Shown: piece by piece, positions 9,032 to 16,636 of the stretch
Layout of the letters: each line of letters opens with the position of its first letter
How positions within the stretch are numbered: the stretch's first letter is position 1
Origin: Oscillospiraceae bacterium
GTDB lineage: Bacteria; Bacillota; Clostridia; Oscillospirales; Ruminococcaceae
Assembly (NCBI GenBank): GCA_031284525.1
Contig: JAISZR010000002.1
Coordinates: forward strand, 1-42,844
Length of the DNA: 42,844 nucleotides
Direction: 5' to 3'
Made by a program: the position numbers and the translations under genes
Notes under the pieces: model-generated
What the model saw: the letters and a program-made list of their open reading frames with translations, nothing else
The model's database searches: none
What the model was told of the DNA's origin: nothing

Positions 9032-10038
9032 ATAAAATGATTTTGTTGATAGCTTTTTTTGCGGCACTGTTTATTACCTATTTCTTGGGGTTTTATGTGA
9101 TTCCAATGCTAAAAAAGCTGTCTTTTGGGCAAGTGATCAACAAAGAAGGACCGGTTTGGCACAATAAAAAATCCGGCACCCCAACTATGGGCGGGATCAT
9201 GTTCGTTTGTGGCACCGTTTGTGCGGCACTCATAGCGTATATACTCCTGGCTTTGAGAGGAAAAGAATTAGGTGGCTCAGAAAATTTCCGGAGCTTCGTG
9301 AGTTGCTTGGCTCTTGCCATAGAGTTTGCTATGATTGGATTTATCGATGATTATATCAAGGTGGTTAAAAAACAAAATCTGGGACTCAGGGCACGTGTGA
9401 AGTTCGGGTTGCAAGCAGTTGTTGCCGGTATCTATATGTTGCAGATGGCACTCCTCAAAGGGCATGATGGGATGCTGTATATTCCGTTTTGGGGTCAGGT
9501 TGATTTCGGGTGGTCTATATACCTTGTTCATATGTTCATTATCCTGGGGTGTGTTAATGCTGTAAACATAACTGATGGAGTTGACGGGTTGGCGTCATCG
9601 GTCACCACAATCACAGCAATTGGCCTTTTGTTTTTGGCTTTGATGTTTGGCAACAATTCAGCTGCGATTTTGTCAATTTGCCTAGCGGGCGGATGCATCG
9701 GGTTTTTAATCTGGAATTTTTATCCGGCGCAGATTATGATGGGTGATACCGGGTCACTCTTTTTGGGCGGTTTGCTAGTTTCAATCTCATTCTTACTCAA
9801 AGTGCCGGTCTTGCTTGCATTTTTCGGAATCGTCTATGTAATCGAAACGCTGTCGGTAATGGTACAGATGACCTACTATCATTTCACGCACAAAAGAATT
9901 TTTAAGATGAGTCCGATTCATCATCATTTTGAGCTTTCGGGCTATAGCGAAACAAAAATTAATCTCTTGTTTATGTTATTTCAAGCTATCGGCTGTGTTG
10001 TTGGGATCATTGCGGAGAAGAATCAGTATATCTTTTAG
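9028..10038 (+). CDS. mraY: Phospho-MurNAc-pentapeptide transferase
   Basis: Integral membrane enzyme that transfers phospho-MurNAc-pentapeptide to undecaprenyl phosphate to form lipid I. The 336-residue protein has about ten hydrophobic segments and the family motifs DDYIKV (aspartate pair), NAVNITDGVDGLA, MGDTGSLFLGG and the histidine motif SPIHHHFELSGYSE. The GTG start overlaps murF. Normally murD and further division genes follow; here the operon stops and a gene on the other strand overlaps the last 32 bases. Confidence 0.95.
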   Translation: MNKMILLIAFFAALFITYFLGFYVIPMLKKLSFGQVINKEGPVWHNKKSGTPTMGGIMFVCGTVCAALIAYILLALRGKELGGSENFRSFVSCLALAIEFAMIGFIDDYIKVVKKQNLGLRARVKFGLQAVVAGIYMLQMALLKGHDGMLYIPFWGQVDFGWSIYLVHMFIILGCVNAVNITDGVDGLASSVTTITAIGLLFLALMFGNNSAAILSICLAGGCIGFLIWNFYPAQIMMGDTGSLFLGGLLVSISFLLKVPVLLAFFGIVYVIETLSVMVQMTYYHFTHKRIFKMSPIHHHFELSGYSETKINLLFMLFQAIGCVVGIIAEKNQYIF

Positions 10039-11824
10039 CTTGTGAATTAAAAAGGACCTGGTATTCGGTGTGGCTATTCATAAGTTCTTTGTGCGTACCC
10101 ATGGCAACCACCGTTCCGTTTGCAAGAACAATCACCTGACTTGCGTTTTTAGATGTGTACATTCTGTGTGAAATGAAAATCACAAGTTTATCTTTCCTCT
10201 TCTCTATGTTTTCATGTATCTCCAACTCTGAAATTGGGTCAACTGCCGAAGTTGGTTCATCAAAGATCAAGATGTGCGAATCGGAATAAAAAACCCTAGC
10301 AAGTGCAAGTTTCTGCCATTGCCCGCCAGAGAGTTCTTCTCCATCTTCGCTGAACATTTTCGTGAGGTCGCTGTCATATTTTTTACCAAAGCTTTTGATG
10401 AATTTATCTGCCGTTGCCAACTTCCCAGCCCGCTCAAAATCGGCAAGAGAACCGTTCTTTTCCAAGTTACCGAATGAGATGCTCTCTTTAATCAAAACTG
10501 CATATTTCTGATAATCTTGATGAATGGCAGAAAATACCTTTTGATATTCCTCAAAATCATAATCTTTGATGTTTTTCCCGTCCAACAAGATTTCGCCTTG
10601 CGTTGGTTCATAAACCCTCAACATAAGATTAACTAAAGTTGTCTTCCCACTGCCATTTTCACCGACAAAGCACACAACATCTCCCGTTTTTAGTTTGAAA
10701 TTAATGTCTCTAAGTGCAAAGAAGTCAGTGTTCGGGTATTTGAAGGATACGTTTTTAAATTCCAAAACATGGTTTGTTGTTCTTTCGGGCAACTCGTGGC
10801 CTGACGCTATAGTGTGTTTTATATCCAAAAAGTCAAAGAATTGGTTCATAAACAACATGCTCGTGTAGTGTCTTGCAAAATTATCGACCAATTCGGCATA
10901 GGTATCTTGGAAACTAAATATGATACTGAAATAAAAAATAAAATCAGGGACACTATATTCTTTTTGGATTGTCTTGATAAAAAGCCAAGCAATAACAACG
11001 AATATACCTGCTTTAGAAAAAAACTGCGATACTGTTGTTGTCAAAAGTTCTTTTTTCCCAAATTGCCGCCAGGCTTTGATGTTGTCTAAAAAGGCTTTTT
11101 TACGCCCTCGTTCAAAGTAGTTGAAAAGGTTAAACAATCTGATTTCCTTCGAAGTCTTTTGACTAGTCACTTGATCAAAACAATAACTTGCATGCCTATA
11201 ATTTTGCGTCTGCGATTTCCAGACGTTAACATTTTCTTTTTGGATTTTGAGCTGGCAGATAACACTGGGCAAAAAGCAAATGATAAGTAACGGCAGTATC
11301 CAAGGACGCAGACAAGCAACCACCGTGCTCAAAATTGCAATTTGAAGCAATTCCGAACACAGGGATATCGTTGAATAGACAATTTCCAGAGGTTCATGAT
11401 CACTTTTCCTGATCACGTTTGCATATAAATTCTGAAAACTCTGATCGTAAAACATGTAATACGGAGTGGATTTTATTTTTGCCGCTATCTTCGATTGAAT
11501 ATTGTAAGTTAAACTAAGGCCTGTTAATCTGCATATTATCACCCAACAACTCATAACTAGGTTTCGCAGCGCCGCCACAAGGACATAAGCAAAAACCGGG
11601 AATAGTAGCTTGACATATGATGTTTTTGCGGCCGATGCGATGACAGATTCAATTAATGAAACAACATCCCTGAGAATTTTTGACGTAGCTATGGGAATTA
11701 AGGCGGGGACTAAGACCAAGAAAATGGCGGCCACAAATATCCACTTACTTGATTCAAAAACGGTTTTAAATATAAATGAATATTTGCTCGCCACGGACCT
11801 GAGCTTGGCGATGAATCCCTTCAA
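10007..11824 (-). CDS. ABC exporter, membrane and ATPase domains fused
   Basis: A 605-residue half-transporter that probably works as a homodimer in the membrane and exports an unknown substrate. The N-terminal ~320 residues hold about six membrane segments; the ATPase domain has Walker A GENGSGKTT, signature LSGGQWQKLALAR, Walker B ILIFDEPTSAVDP and the switch histidine in FISHRM. The type resembles exporters for peptides or lipids, but no precursor peptide or modification enzyme is adjacent. The start is TTG, with AGGGTAGGTG upstream. The 3' end overlaps mraY by 32 bases in convergent orientation. Confidence 0.9.
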   Translation of the reverse strand: MKGFIAKLRSVASKYSFIFKTVFESSKWIFVAAIFLVLVPALIPIATSKILRDVVSLIESVIASAAKTSYVKLLFPVFAYVLVAALRNLVMSCWVIICRLTGLSLTYNIQSKIAAKIKSTPYYMFYDQSFQNLYANVIRKSDHEPLEIVYSTISLCSELLQIAILSTVVACLRPWILPLLIICFLPSVICQLKIQKENVNVWKSQTQNYRHASYCFDQVTSQKTSKEIRLFNLFNYFERGRKKAFLDNIKAWRQFGKKELLTTTVSQFFSKAGIFVVIAWLFIKTIQKEYSVPDFIFYFSIIFSFQDTYAELVDNFARHYTSMLFMNQFFDFLDIKHTIASGHELPERTTNHVLEFKNVSFKYPNTDFFALRDINFKLKTGDVVCFVGENGSGKTTLVNLMLRVYEPTQGEILLDGKNIKDYDFEEYQKVFSAIHQDYQKYAVLIKESISFGNLEKNGSLADFERAGKLATADKFIKSFGKKYDSDLTKMFSEDGEELSGGQWQKLALARVFYSDSHILIFDEPTSAVDPISELEIHENIEKRKDKLVIFISHRMYTSKNASQVIVLANGTVVAMGTHKELMNSHTEYQVLFNSQAKRYTDSSPQ

Positions 11825-11959
11825 TTGGCACCTACCCTTTCAATTGCCTTCAATTTCTTCATGATTTTTTGATTAGATACTGCGAATTAATGTGAAAATT
11901 TATAAAAGATTGTGTTTAGTCAGATGTCCTTCGTAGGGATTTGACCGTGCCTCGTCGAC

Positions 11960-11965
11960 AGTATA
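11960..11965 (-). promoter_or_regulatory. Extended -10 promoter candidate of the ABC exporter
   Basis: On the minus strand TGC-TATACT forms an extended -10 element about 135 bases before the exporter start; no good -35 was found. The leader (11825-11953) contains no obvious structure. It does contain a 13-codon ORF (MKKLKAIERVGAN) whose TGA overlaps the exporter's TTG start; that ORF has no clear ribosome-binding site. Confidence 0.4.
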
Positions 11966-12002
11966 GCACAGGATAAAGAATACTTATACACCCTCTTCGA
12001 CA

Positions 12003-12021
12003 CGCCAACCATAAATTGGCG
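12003..12021. repeat. Short inverted repeat
   Basis: CGCCAA and TTGGCG form a perfect 6-bp inverted repeat with a 7-base loop, in the non-coding stretch between the ABC exporter and the tRNA cluster. No T-run follows on either strand. Its role is unknown. Confidence 0.3.
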
Positions 12022-12082
12022 CATTGAATGGTTCTCATTTTTGATATTGTTAAAGTTCTGCTAGCGGCGCCATTATTGCAGA

Positions 12083-12244
12083 ATCAAAGGGTTTGGGAAC
12101 CTCACAGACAAAGGTATGTGGATTGTAGCGGCAAATGTTGATGCCGATCACAGCGAGATAATAAACTGTGGTCGGCACTTTGTGCTAATCTTTAAACCAC
12201 AAAAAAACAGGAGACACCGCACGCCACCGGCAGCGTGTTTTTTT
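12083..12244 (+). ncRNA. Candidate small RNA, not recognised
   Basis: There is no coding frame here, but three signals line up. A promoter-like pair TTGTTA (12047-12052), 18 bases, CATTAT (12071-12076) precedes the region. A rod-like fold spans 12118-12200, with stems GTGG/CCAC, GAT/ATC, TAGC/GCTA and CAAA/TTTG and an apical 11-12 bp stem at 12143-12153 with 12166-12176. A terminator hairpin plus T7 ends at 12244. The unpaired bases are A-rich on the plus strand, which favours plus as the sense strand. I do not recognise SRP, 6S or tmRNA signatures. Confidence 0.4.
12220..12244 (+). terminator. Intrinsic terminator, plus strand, possibly bidirectional
   Basis: A stem CACGC/GCGTG (12220-12224 with 12233-12237) is directly followed by seven T residues on the plus strand. 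On the minus strand the same hairpin lies just after the tRNA-Gln CCA end and is followed about 12 bases later by T7, so it may also end the tRNA cluster transcript. Confidence 0.6.
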
Positions 12245-12319
12245 GGCTGGGATGGATGGATTCGAACCATCGGAATGACGGAGTCAAAGTCCGTTGCCTT
12301 ACCGCTTGGCTACATCCCA
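12244..12319 (-). tRNA. tRNA-Gln (anticodon TTG)
   Basis: The cloverleaf has acceptor stem TGGGATG/CATCCCA, discriminator G, an encoded CCA, and the anticodon loop CTTTGAC within a CGGA-type stem. It is the last gene of a four-tRNA cluster on the minus strand. Confidence 0.95.
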
Positions 12320-12343
12320 CAATCCTTTGCTTTAAAAATATCG

Positions 12344-12421
12344 TGGGGTGGGTAATCGGGGTCGAACCGACGACCTCCAGATCCACAATCTGGCGCTCTA
12401 ACCAATTGAGCTATACCCACC
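12344..12421 (-). tRNA. tRNA-His (anticodon GTG)
   Basis: The acceptor stem GTGGGTA/TACCCAC is followed by C73 and CCA, and a G at the -1 position (12421) can pair with C73, as expected for tRNA-His. The anticodon stem-loop is CCAGA-TTGTGGA-TCTGG. It lies downstream of the transporter operon whose leader peptide is rich in His codons. Confidence 0.95.
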
Positions 12422-12427
12422 ACAACA

Positions 12428-12504
12428 TGGCGTGCCAAGAGAGATTCGAACTCCCGACCTACTGCTTAGAAGGCAGTTGCTCTATCCTACTGAGCTACTG
12501 GCAC
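12428..12504 (-). tRNA. tRNA-Arg (anticodon TCT)
   Basis: The acceptor stem GTGCCAG/TTGGCAC, discriminator G and CCA are encoded, with anticodon loop CTTCTAA between ACTGC and GCAGT. It is the second gene of the Gly-Arg-His-Gln cluster. Confidence 0.95.
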
Positions 12505-12524
12505 AACAAAATCCAAAAACGCGA

Positions 12525-12598
12525 TGGAGCGGGCGATGGGAATCGAACCCACACAGCCAGCTTGGAAGGCTGGAATTCTGCCGTTGAACTACGCCCGC
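12525..12598 (-). tRNA. tRNA-Gly (anticodon TCC)
   Basis: The acceptor stem is GCGGGCG/CGCCCGC with U73 and encoded CCA; the anticodon arm is CCAGC-CTTCCAA-GCTGG. It is the first gene of the tRNA cluster, 12 bases from the proposed -10 element. Confidence 0.95.
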
Positions 12599-12610
12599 AG
12601 CCACGCCACT

Positions 12611-12639
12611 ATGTTAACAGACCGACAAACCTTTGTCAA
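12611..12639 (-). promoter_or_regulatory. Promoter of the Gly-Arg-His-Gln tRNA cluster
   Basis: On the minus strand TTGACA (12634-12639), a 17-base spacer and TAACAT (12611-12616) precede tRNA-Gly. The -35 hexamer contains the stop codon of the upstream transporter ATPase gene (12636-12638), so the two units abut with no room for a terminator. Confidence 0.75.
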
Positions 12640-13319
12640 TAGTGGGGCAAGTCATCAAAATTTCCGTTTTTTAAATTTAAAATCAGACCAGCTGTTTTAT
12701 TTGCGAAATCTACATTGTGTGTGACGATTACTATAGTGCATCCCGAATTCGAAAGTTCTTTGATAAACAGTGTCAGTTCGTCGATCAATTTCGGATTTAA
12801 TGCCGAAGTCGGTTCATCAAACAAGATTATTTTCGGCCCCATAATCAATGCTCTCGCAATCGCTACCCTTTGTTTTTGACCGCCGGACAAATTTGCAGGG
12901 GAATAATCCTGAACATCACTGATTTTCAACCTTTTCATCAATTCCAAACTTTTTTGCAAAATTTGTTCTCTATTCCACAGTTTTGCGTTTCTTGCAGGCA
13001 ACTCAACATTTTGCTTTACCGTCAGGTGATTGAATAAATTAAAGTTTTGAAAAATCAGGCCCAGTTTCTCTAGGATGCGTACTTGATTTTTCACCGGTCT
13101 TCCGTTTTCAATTAAAAACTCATTTTCAATCCTCACGCTGCCGGAATCCACAGCTTCAAGACCAATTAAACACCTCAAGAGAGTGGATTTGCCTTGCCCT
13201 GATTCGCCTGTTATTGCAAGTATATCACCTTTTTCAATAGAAAAGTTAACATCTTTCAAGATGCTTTTGTCGCCAAAATTTTTGCACAAGTTAAAGACTT
13301 CAATCATTTTCGTTTTCAT
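12636..13319 (-). CDS. Polar amino-acid ABC transporter, ATP-binding subunit
   Basis: A 227-residue ATPase that powers amino-acid import with the permease encoded just upstream. It has Walker A GESGQGKST (38-46), Q-loop LIFQNFNLF, signature LSGGQKQRVAIAR, Walker B IILFDEPTSAL and switch histidine in VTHNVDFA. The family is GlnQ/HisP-like. The ATG at 13319 is chosen because GGAAAGGAA lies about 10 bases upstream; a longer frame to 13385 overlaps the permease and has no such site. It starts 7 bases after the permease stop. The leader peptide suggests histidine as a substrate; that is inference. Confidence 0.92.
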   Translation of the reverse strand: MKTKMIEVFNLCKNFGDKSILKDVNFSIEKGDILAITGESGQGKSTLLRCLIGLEAVDSGSVRIENEFLIENGRPVKNQVRILEKLGLIFQNFNLFNHLTVKQNVELPARNAKLWNREQILQKSLELMKRLKISDVQDYSPANLSGGQKQRVAIARALIMGPKIILFDEPTSALNPKLIDELTLFIKELSNSGCTIVIVTHNVDFANKTAGLILNLKNGNFDDLPHY

Positions 13320-13326
13320 AAAAAAT

Positions 13327-14829
13327 CTATTCCTTTCCAAAAGAAAATTTATCTTCAAGTTTCCTAAAAATCCACACAACCACAAAACAGGTCAACAAAT
13401 AAACGCCGCCTGCAATCACGTAACTCGTGACGTTTGCCGTGGAATTAACAATATTTTTAGCAGTTGTAAGCAGTTCAGTCACCCCAATTGCAAAAATCAA
13501 GGCGGTATCTTTAATCAAGGTCACGCATTCATTGCATACCGTTGGAAGCGTGATTCTTATAAGTTGCGGCAACAAAATTTTGAAAAGCGTTTGCGATTTC
13601 GAAAAACCTAGAACTTTGGCCGCTTCGCTCTGCCCTTTATCAATTCCCAAAAACCCACTGCGGAAAATTTCAACGAAATACGCCGCGTAGTTGATTATAA
13701 ATGTAAGCGCCCCAGCGACGAATCTGCTTTTAAACGTCAGATATTTCCCAATTACTGGAACATATTGCAAACCGTAAAAACTAAAGAACAGCTGCAGCAA
13801 AAGCGGTGTTCCGCGCATCAAATTTGTGTATACTCTTATGGCAGCCCTTAAGAATCTCCTTTTTGAGGTCTGCACCACGCATAGCAGCAAGCCAAGTGGA
13901 AATGAGAAAATAATCACAACAAAAAACAGCTTTAAGGTAACCGCAGATCCTTGGAGGATAGGGCTAAAATTTACGAACTTGCTTTGTTTAGCAGCTTTCT
14001 TTTCACCTTTGGCGGCACCGTCCTCCAAATCCATAACCGTAAACAAATCTGTATCAAACCATTTTTTGGATATTTTTGCCCCTTCCCCTGAGCTTTTCAG
14101 AAGAGCCAACTGCCGCTCTATCTCATTTTTCAATTCAAAGTTGCCCTTTTTCACCGCTACCACATAATCTTCGGCTGAAAGTTCTTCGCTCAAAATTTTG
14201 AATTTAGAAGATAGGCCCTTTTTGTTCAGATAATATTCCACTACAACTTCATCAACAACAGTTGCATCAGACTTGAAAGTTTCGACCTCATTCAGGCAAT
14301 TTACCATGTTTTCAAGCTCGATAATTTCCTTGACGCCTTTGCTAATGTCGTGATTTCTCAGCGCATCAGCTCCGGTTGAACCTTTTTGAACACAAACAAT
14401 TTTGTTATCCAAATCCTTCAAAGAATCAATTTCAAACGTCCGGTTAACAACAACAATCTGTCGATTTTTCATATATGGCTTTGTTAACAGCATGTTCTTT
14501 CCACGTTCCTGTGTCTTTGAAAGCCCGTTCCAAATTACATCAATTTTTCCCGTCTCGAGTTCCAGTTCTTTCGCATCCCAATCAATTGGCTGGAAGACTA
14601 CTTTTTTGCCCATTTTAGAAAAAACTGCTTTCGCCAGATCGATATCAGAACCCACGATTTCGCCATTTTCATCCATAAATCCCATTGGTGGGACGTTTAC
14701 ATCCAGACCAACCACAATCTCATCTCGCGTTCTCGATGCTTCATTCAATGCCAAAGCTTCACCGAAGTTAGGTAAATTTAAAATTGCAAAAAATATAGGG
14801 AAAACAATGAAAAACCTATTTGCTTTCAT
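13327..14829 (-). CDS. Amino-acid ABC transporter, substrate-binding domain fused to permease
   Basis: A 500-residue fusion. A signal-like segment at 1-27 leads to a type-3 periplasmic-binding-protein domain (about 40-275) that begins EIVVGLDVNVPPMGFMDENG, as in glutamine/histidine-binding proteins. A permease domain (about 300-500) follows with several membrane segments and the coupling motif EAAKVLGFSKSQTLFKILLPQ, which contacts the ATPase. Such binding protein-permease fusions occur in Firmicutes amino-acid importers. ATG at 14829 follows GGAGG by 8 bases. The upstream leader carries five consecutive His codons and an attenuator-like terminator, so histidine is the most likely substrate. 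Confidence 0.92.
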   Translation of the reverse strand: MKANRFFIVFPIFFAILNLPNFGEALALNEASRTRDEIVVGLDVNVPPMGFMDENGEIVGSDIDLAKAVFSKMGKKVVFQPIDWDAKELELETGKIDVIWNGLSKTQERGKNMLLTKPYMKNRQIVVVNRTFEIDSLKDLDNKIVCVQKGSTGADALRNHDISKGVKEIIELENMVNCLNEVETFKSDATVVDEVVVEYYLNKKGLSSKFKILSEELSAEDYVVAVKKGNFELKNEIERQLALLKSSGEGAKISKKWFDTDLFTVMDLEDGAAKGEKKAAKQSKFVNFSPILQGSAVTLKLFFVVIIFSFPLGLLLCVVQTSKRRFLRAAIRVYTNLMRGTPLLLQLFFSFYGLQYVPVIGKYLTFKSRFVAGALTFIINYAAYFVEIFRSGFLGIDKGQSEAAKVLGFSKSQTLFKILLPQLIRITLPTVCNECVTLIKDTALIFAIGVTELLTTAKNIVNSTANVTSYVIAGGVYLLTCFVVVWIFRKLEDKFSFGKE

Positions 14830-14855
14830 AATAAAATCCTCCACTCACTTGATTT

Positions 14856-14895
14856 ATAAAAATAAAAAAACACAACACCGGCAATCGATGTTGTG
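14856..14895 (-). terminator. Attenuator-type intrinsic terminator upstream of the importer
   Basis: Within the transporter leader a 10-bp stem (14886-14895 with 14871-14880, one G-U pair) with a 5-base loop is followed by seven U, one A and five more U. It ends about 25 bases before the importer start codon, so when formed it would stop transcription before the genes. Its 5' arm ACAACA can instead pair with UGUUGU at 14990-14995, in the last codons of the leader peptide. Confidence 0.85.
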
Positions 14896-14922
14896 CAAGG
14901 TGAAGGAAACAAATCCACCGCC

Positions 14923-14974
14923 GCCAACATAGACTCCCGTTCACACGAAAACTCGGGATTACATCTATGTCGGC
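14923..14974 (-). promoter_or_regulatory. Long hairpin between leader ORF and terminator
   Basis: The 11-base arms (14964-14974 and 14923-14933) pair over their full length with one G-U. An inner TCCCG/CGGGA and a short GUUU/GAAC helix extend the stem. No U-run follows. It would bring the end of the leader ORF close to the terminator's 5' arm, helping the competing pairing described for the attenuator. Confidence 0.65.
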
Positions 14975-14987
14975 TATCTAAAAACCG

Positions 14988-15065
14988 CTACAACAGAAGT
15001 AACCCCCATCCATGATGGTGGTGATGCAAATCATTAACACCAATGACAACCTTTTCAAAAACCAT
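14988..15065 (-). CDS. Histidine-rich leader peptide, proposed attenuator sensor
   Basis: A 25-codon ORF (ATG at 15065, TAG at 14988-14990) encodes MVFEKVVIGVNDL-HHHHHGWG-LLLL. AGGAGG lies 10 bases upstream and a good promoter about 32 bases before that. Five consecutive His codons (CAT CAC CAC CAT CAT, 15012-15026) resemble the hisL leader of enteric bacteria, where stalling at His codons during starvation prevents a terminator. The UGUUGU needed for the alternative pairing overlaps the final Leu codon and the stop, where a ribosome finishing the peptide would mask it. Confidence 0.8.
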   Translation of the reverse strand: MVFEKVVIGVNDLHHHHHGWGLLLL

Positions 15066-15103
15066 AACGGAGGCACCTCCTAACAAAAAATCTCAACGCC
15101 CGC

Positions 15104-15132
15104 AGTGTAGCACATAACCCCAAATTCGTCAA
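15104..15132 (-). promoter_or_regulatory. Promoter of the leader peptide and amino-acid importer operon
   Basis: On the minus strand TTGACG (15127-15132) is followed by a 17-base spacer and TACACT (15104-15109). The predicted start of transcription is near 15097, giving a leader of about 270 bases before the importer genes. Confidence 0.8.
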
Positions 15133-15221
15133 GATACATCGTTTGAATTGTTTTAGGGTCTGTCACTGGGCTCTCGCGACAATCTCTTTTCCTGCCGGTA
15201 GCATTTTGGGGAAATGTGTAG

Positions 15222-15227
15222 TATAAT
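15222..15227 (+). promoter_or_regulatory. -10 element of the tig-clpP unit
   Basis: TATAAT lies about 75 bases before tig; the -35 position is poor. The leader contains a CACAAC/GTTGTG hairpin (15254-15270 region), and a short ORF MVKVCKGTTSCCDL begins at 15236 almost at the predicted transcript start with no ribosome-binding site. Confidence 0.5.
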
Positions 15228-15300
15228 GTTGAGGGATGGTTAAAGTATGCAAGGGCACAACCAGTTGTTGTGATTTGTAGGACGAAAGGGAATTACTGAG

Positions 15301-16602
15301 ATGGTATTGGTAAGCAAAGAACAACGGGCGAAGAACGCGTGTAGATTAAAATTCGAGGTGGAAGCTGAGGTATTCAATAAGCATCTGGATGCGATTTTTG
15401 CCAAAAACGTTAAAAACATGAATGTTCCGGGATTCAGAAAAGGGAAACCACCACGAGCGATTGTTGAAAAAATTTATGGTGCGAATCTTTTTTTTAATGA
15501 TGCTTTAAACAGCCTGTGGTCAGATGAATTTGATCTTGCCCTTAAAAGCGCAGAAATTACGAACTTCGTTGCAGTTGAAAAAATTGACGTTCTATCAATC
15601 AGCAAACAAGAAGGTATCAGTGTTTGCGTGGACATTATCACGAAACCGCAGGTAGAGCTGGCAAAATATAGCGGCCTAAAAGTGCAGAGCAGAACGGCAG
15701 AAATCGGCGAAAAAGAAGTTGATGAGGCCGTTAGGGCTTGGGCTGAAAAGCTAGCGCGAATTATCACAGTGAATGATCGGCCGTGCAGAGTTGGAGATCA
15801 AGTTAATATTAATTTTGAAGGTTTTGTGGACGGAGAAGCTCTGGATGGCGGTAAATCTGAAAATTACAGCTTAACAGTAGGTAAAGGTGACTTTCTTAAA
15901 GGCTTCGAAGAGGGACTCGTTGGTCATGGCGTAGGTGAAAAGTTCAAGATAAATGTGACCTTCCCAAAGGACTACACTGTCCCCACTCTTTGCGGAAAAG
16001 CCGCTGAATTTGATATCAAAATGAACAGTATTAAGGCATATGAATTGCCTGAAATCAACGACGAATTTGCAAAAGACGCAAGTGAGTTTGATACGTTGAA
16101 AGAACTCAGAGCTGATATCTTGAAAAAGCTTGAAGAGAAAAATGATGAGCAAAGAAGGTACGAAATTGAAGAGCGTATACTCGATGAAATTATAGGTAAG
16201 ATGACCGTGGAAGTGCCAGATGTAATGAACGAACGGCAGATTGATAGTTTGGTGAAGAATTTTGCAAGGGACCTAGAGAAGCAAGGAATGGATCTTGACG
16301 GATATCTGAAAAAAGAAGGAACCGATCTCCCTGTGTTTAGGGAAAAGTTCCGGGCAAAAGCTGAAAGGCAAGTTAAGGCAGAGCTGGCCTTGGAGGAGAT
16401 TGCAAAGTTAGAAAGCATTGAAGTAACAGAGGGAGATTTGCAAAAAGAAATTGAAATCTTTGCGAAACAGCGCAAATTAGAGCCAGAAAAGGCCAAGGCA
16501 ATGATTGATATGAAAGCTTTAAAGGAGCATCTACTGTTGAGCAAGGCTCTTGACTTTGTTGTGGAATCGGCGAGTGTGGAATTGGTAAACGTTGAGAAAT
16601 AG
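15301..16602 (+). CDS. tig: Trigger factor
   Basis: Ribosome-associated chaperone with peptidyl-prolyl isomerase activity that meets nascent chains at the exit tunnel. The 433-residue protein has the ribosome-binding signature [20 protein letters not shown] near residues 40-60, a FKBP-type domain at about 160-245 ([46 protein letters not shown]), and the helical C-terminal chaperone domain. The length is typical. Upstream GAAAGGG serves as ribosome-binding site. It is followed by clpP, clpX and lon, the usual quality-control neighbourhood. Confidence 0.96.
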   Translation: MVLVSKEQRAKNACRLKFEVEAEVFNKHLDAIFAKNVKNMNVPGFRKGKPPRAIVEKIYGANLFFNDALNSLWSDEFDLALKSAEITNFVAVEKIDVLSISKQEGISVCVDIITKPQVELAKYSGLKVQSRTAEIGEKEVDEAVRAWAEKLARIITVNDRPCRVGDQVNINFEGFVDGEALDGGKSENYSLTVGKGDFLKGFEEGLVGHGVGEKFKINVTFPKDYTVPTLCGKAAEFDIKMNSIKAYELPEINDEFAKDASEFDTLKELRADILKKLEEKNDEQRRYEIEERILDEIIGKMTVEVPDVMNERQIDSLVKNFARDLEKQGMDLDGYLKKEGTDLPVFREKFRAKAERQVKAELALEEIAKLESIEVTEGDLQKEIEIFAKQRKLEPEKAKAMIDMKALKEHLLLSKALDFVVESASVELVNVEK

Positions 16603-16636
16603 TTTTTTCGCTTTTAGGAGAAAGGATGAAGGTAAG

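Noticed and set aside
11824..11865. 13-codon ORF overlapping the ABC exporter start as a bacteriocin precursor
   Set aside because: Too short, no leader or core features, no good ribosome-binding site and no modification genes nearby.
12235..12642. 135-residue plus-strand ORF across the tRNA cluster (contains WMDSNHR, GVEPTTSRS, GDGNRTH segments)
   Set aside because: These segments are the well-known artefact of translating the antisense of tRNA genes; four clear tRNAs lie on the minus strand.
14856..15100. T-box riboswitch upstream of the importer
   Set aside because: The conserved T-box sequence (AGGGTGGNACCGCG) and the usual long stem I are absent; the His-rich leader ORF and competing stems explain the region better.
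15236..15280. Short Cys-containing ORF before tig as a leader peptide
   Set aside because: It would start about two bases after the predicted transcript start, has no ribosome-binding site, and no terminator follows before tig.
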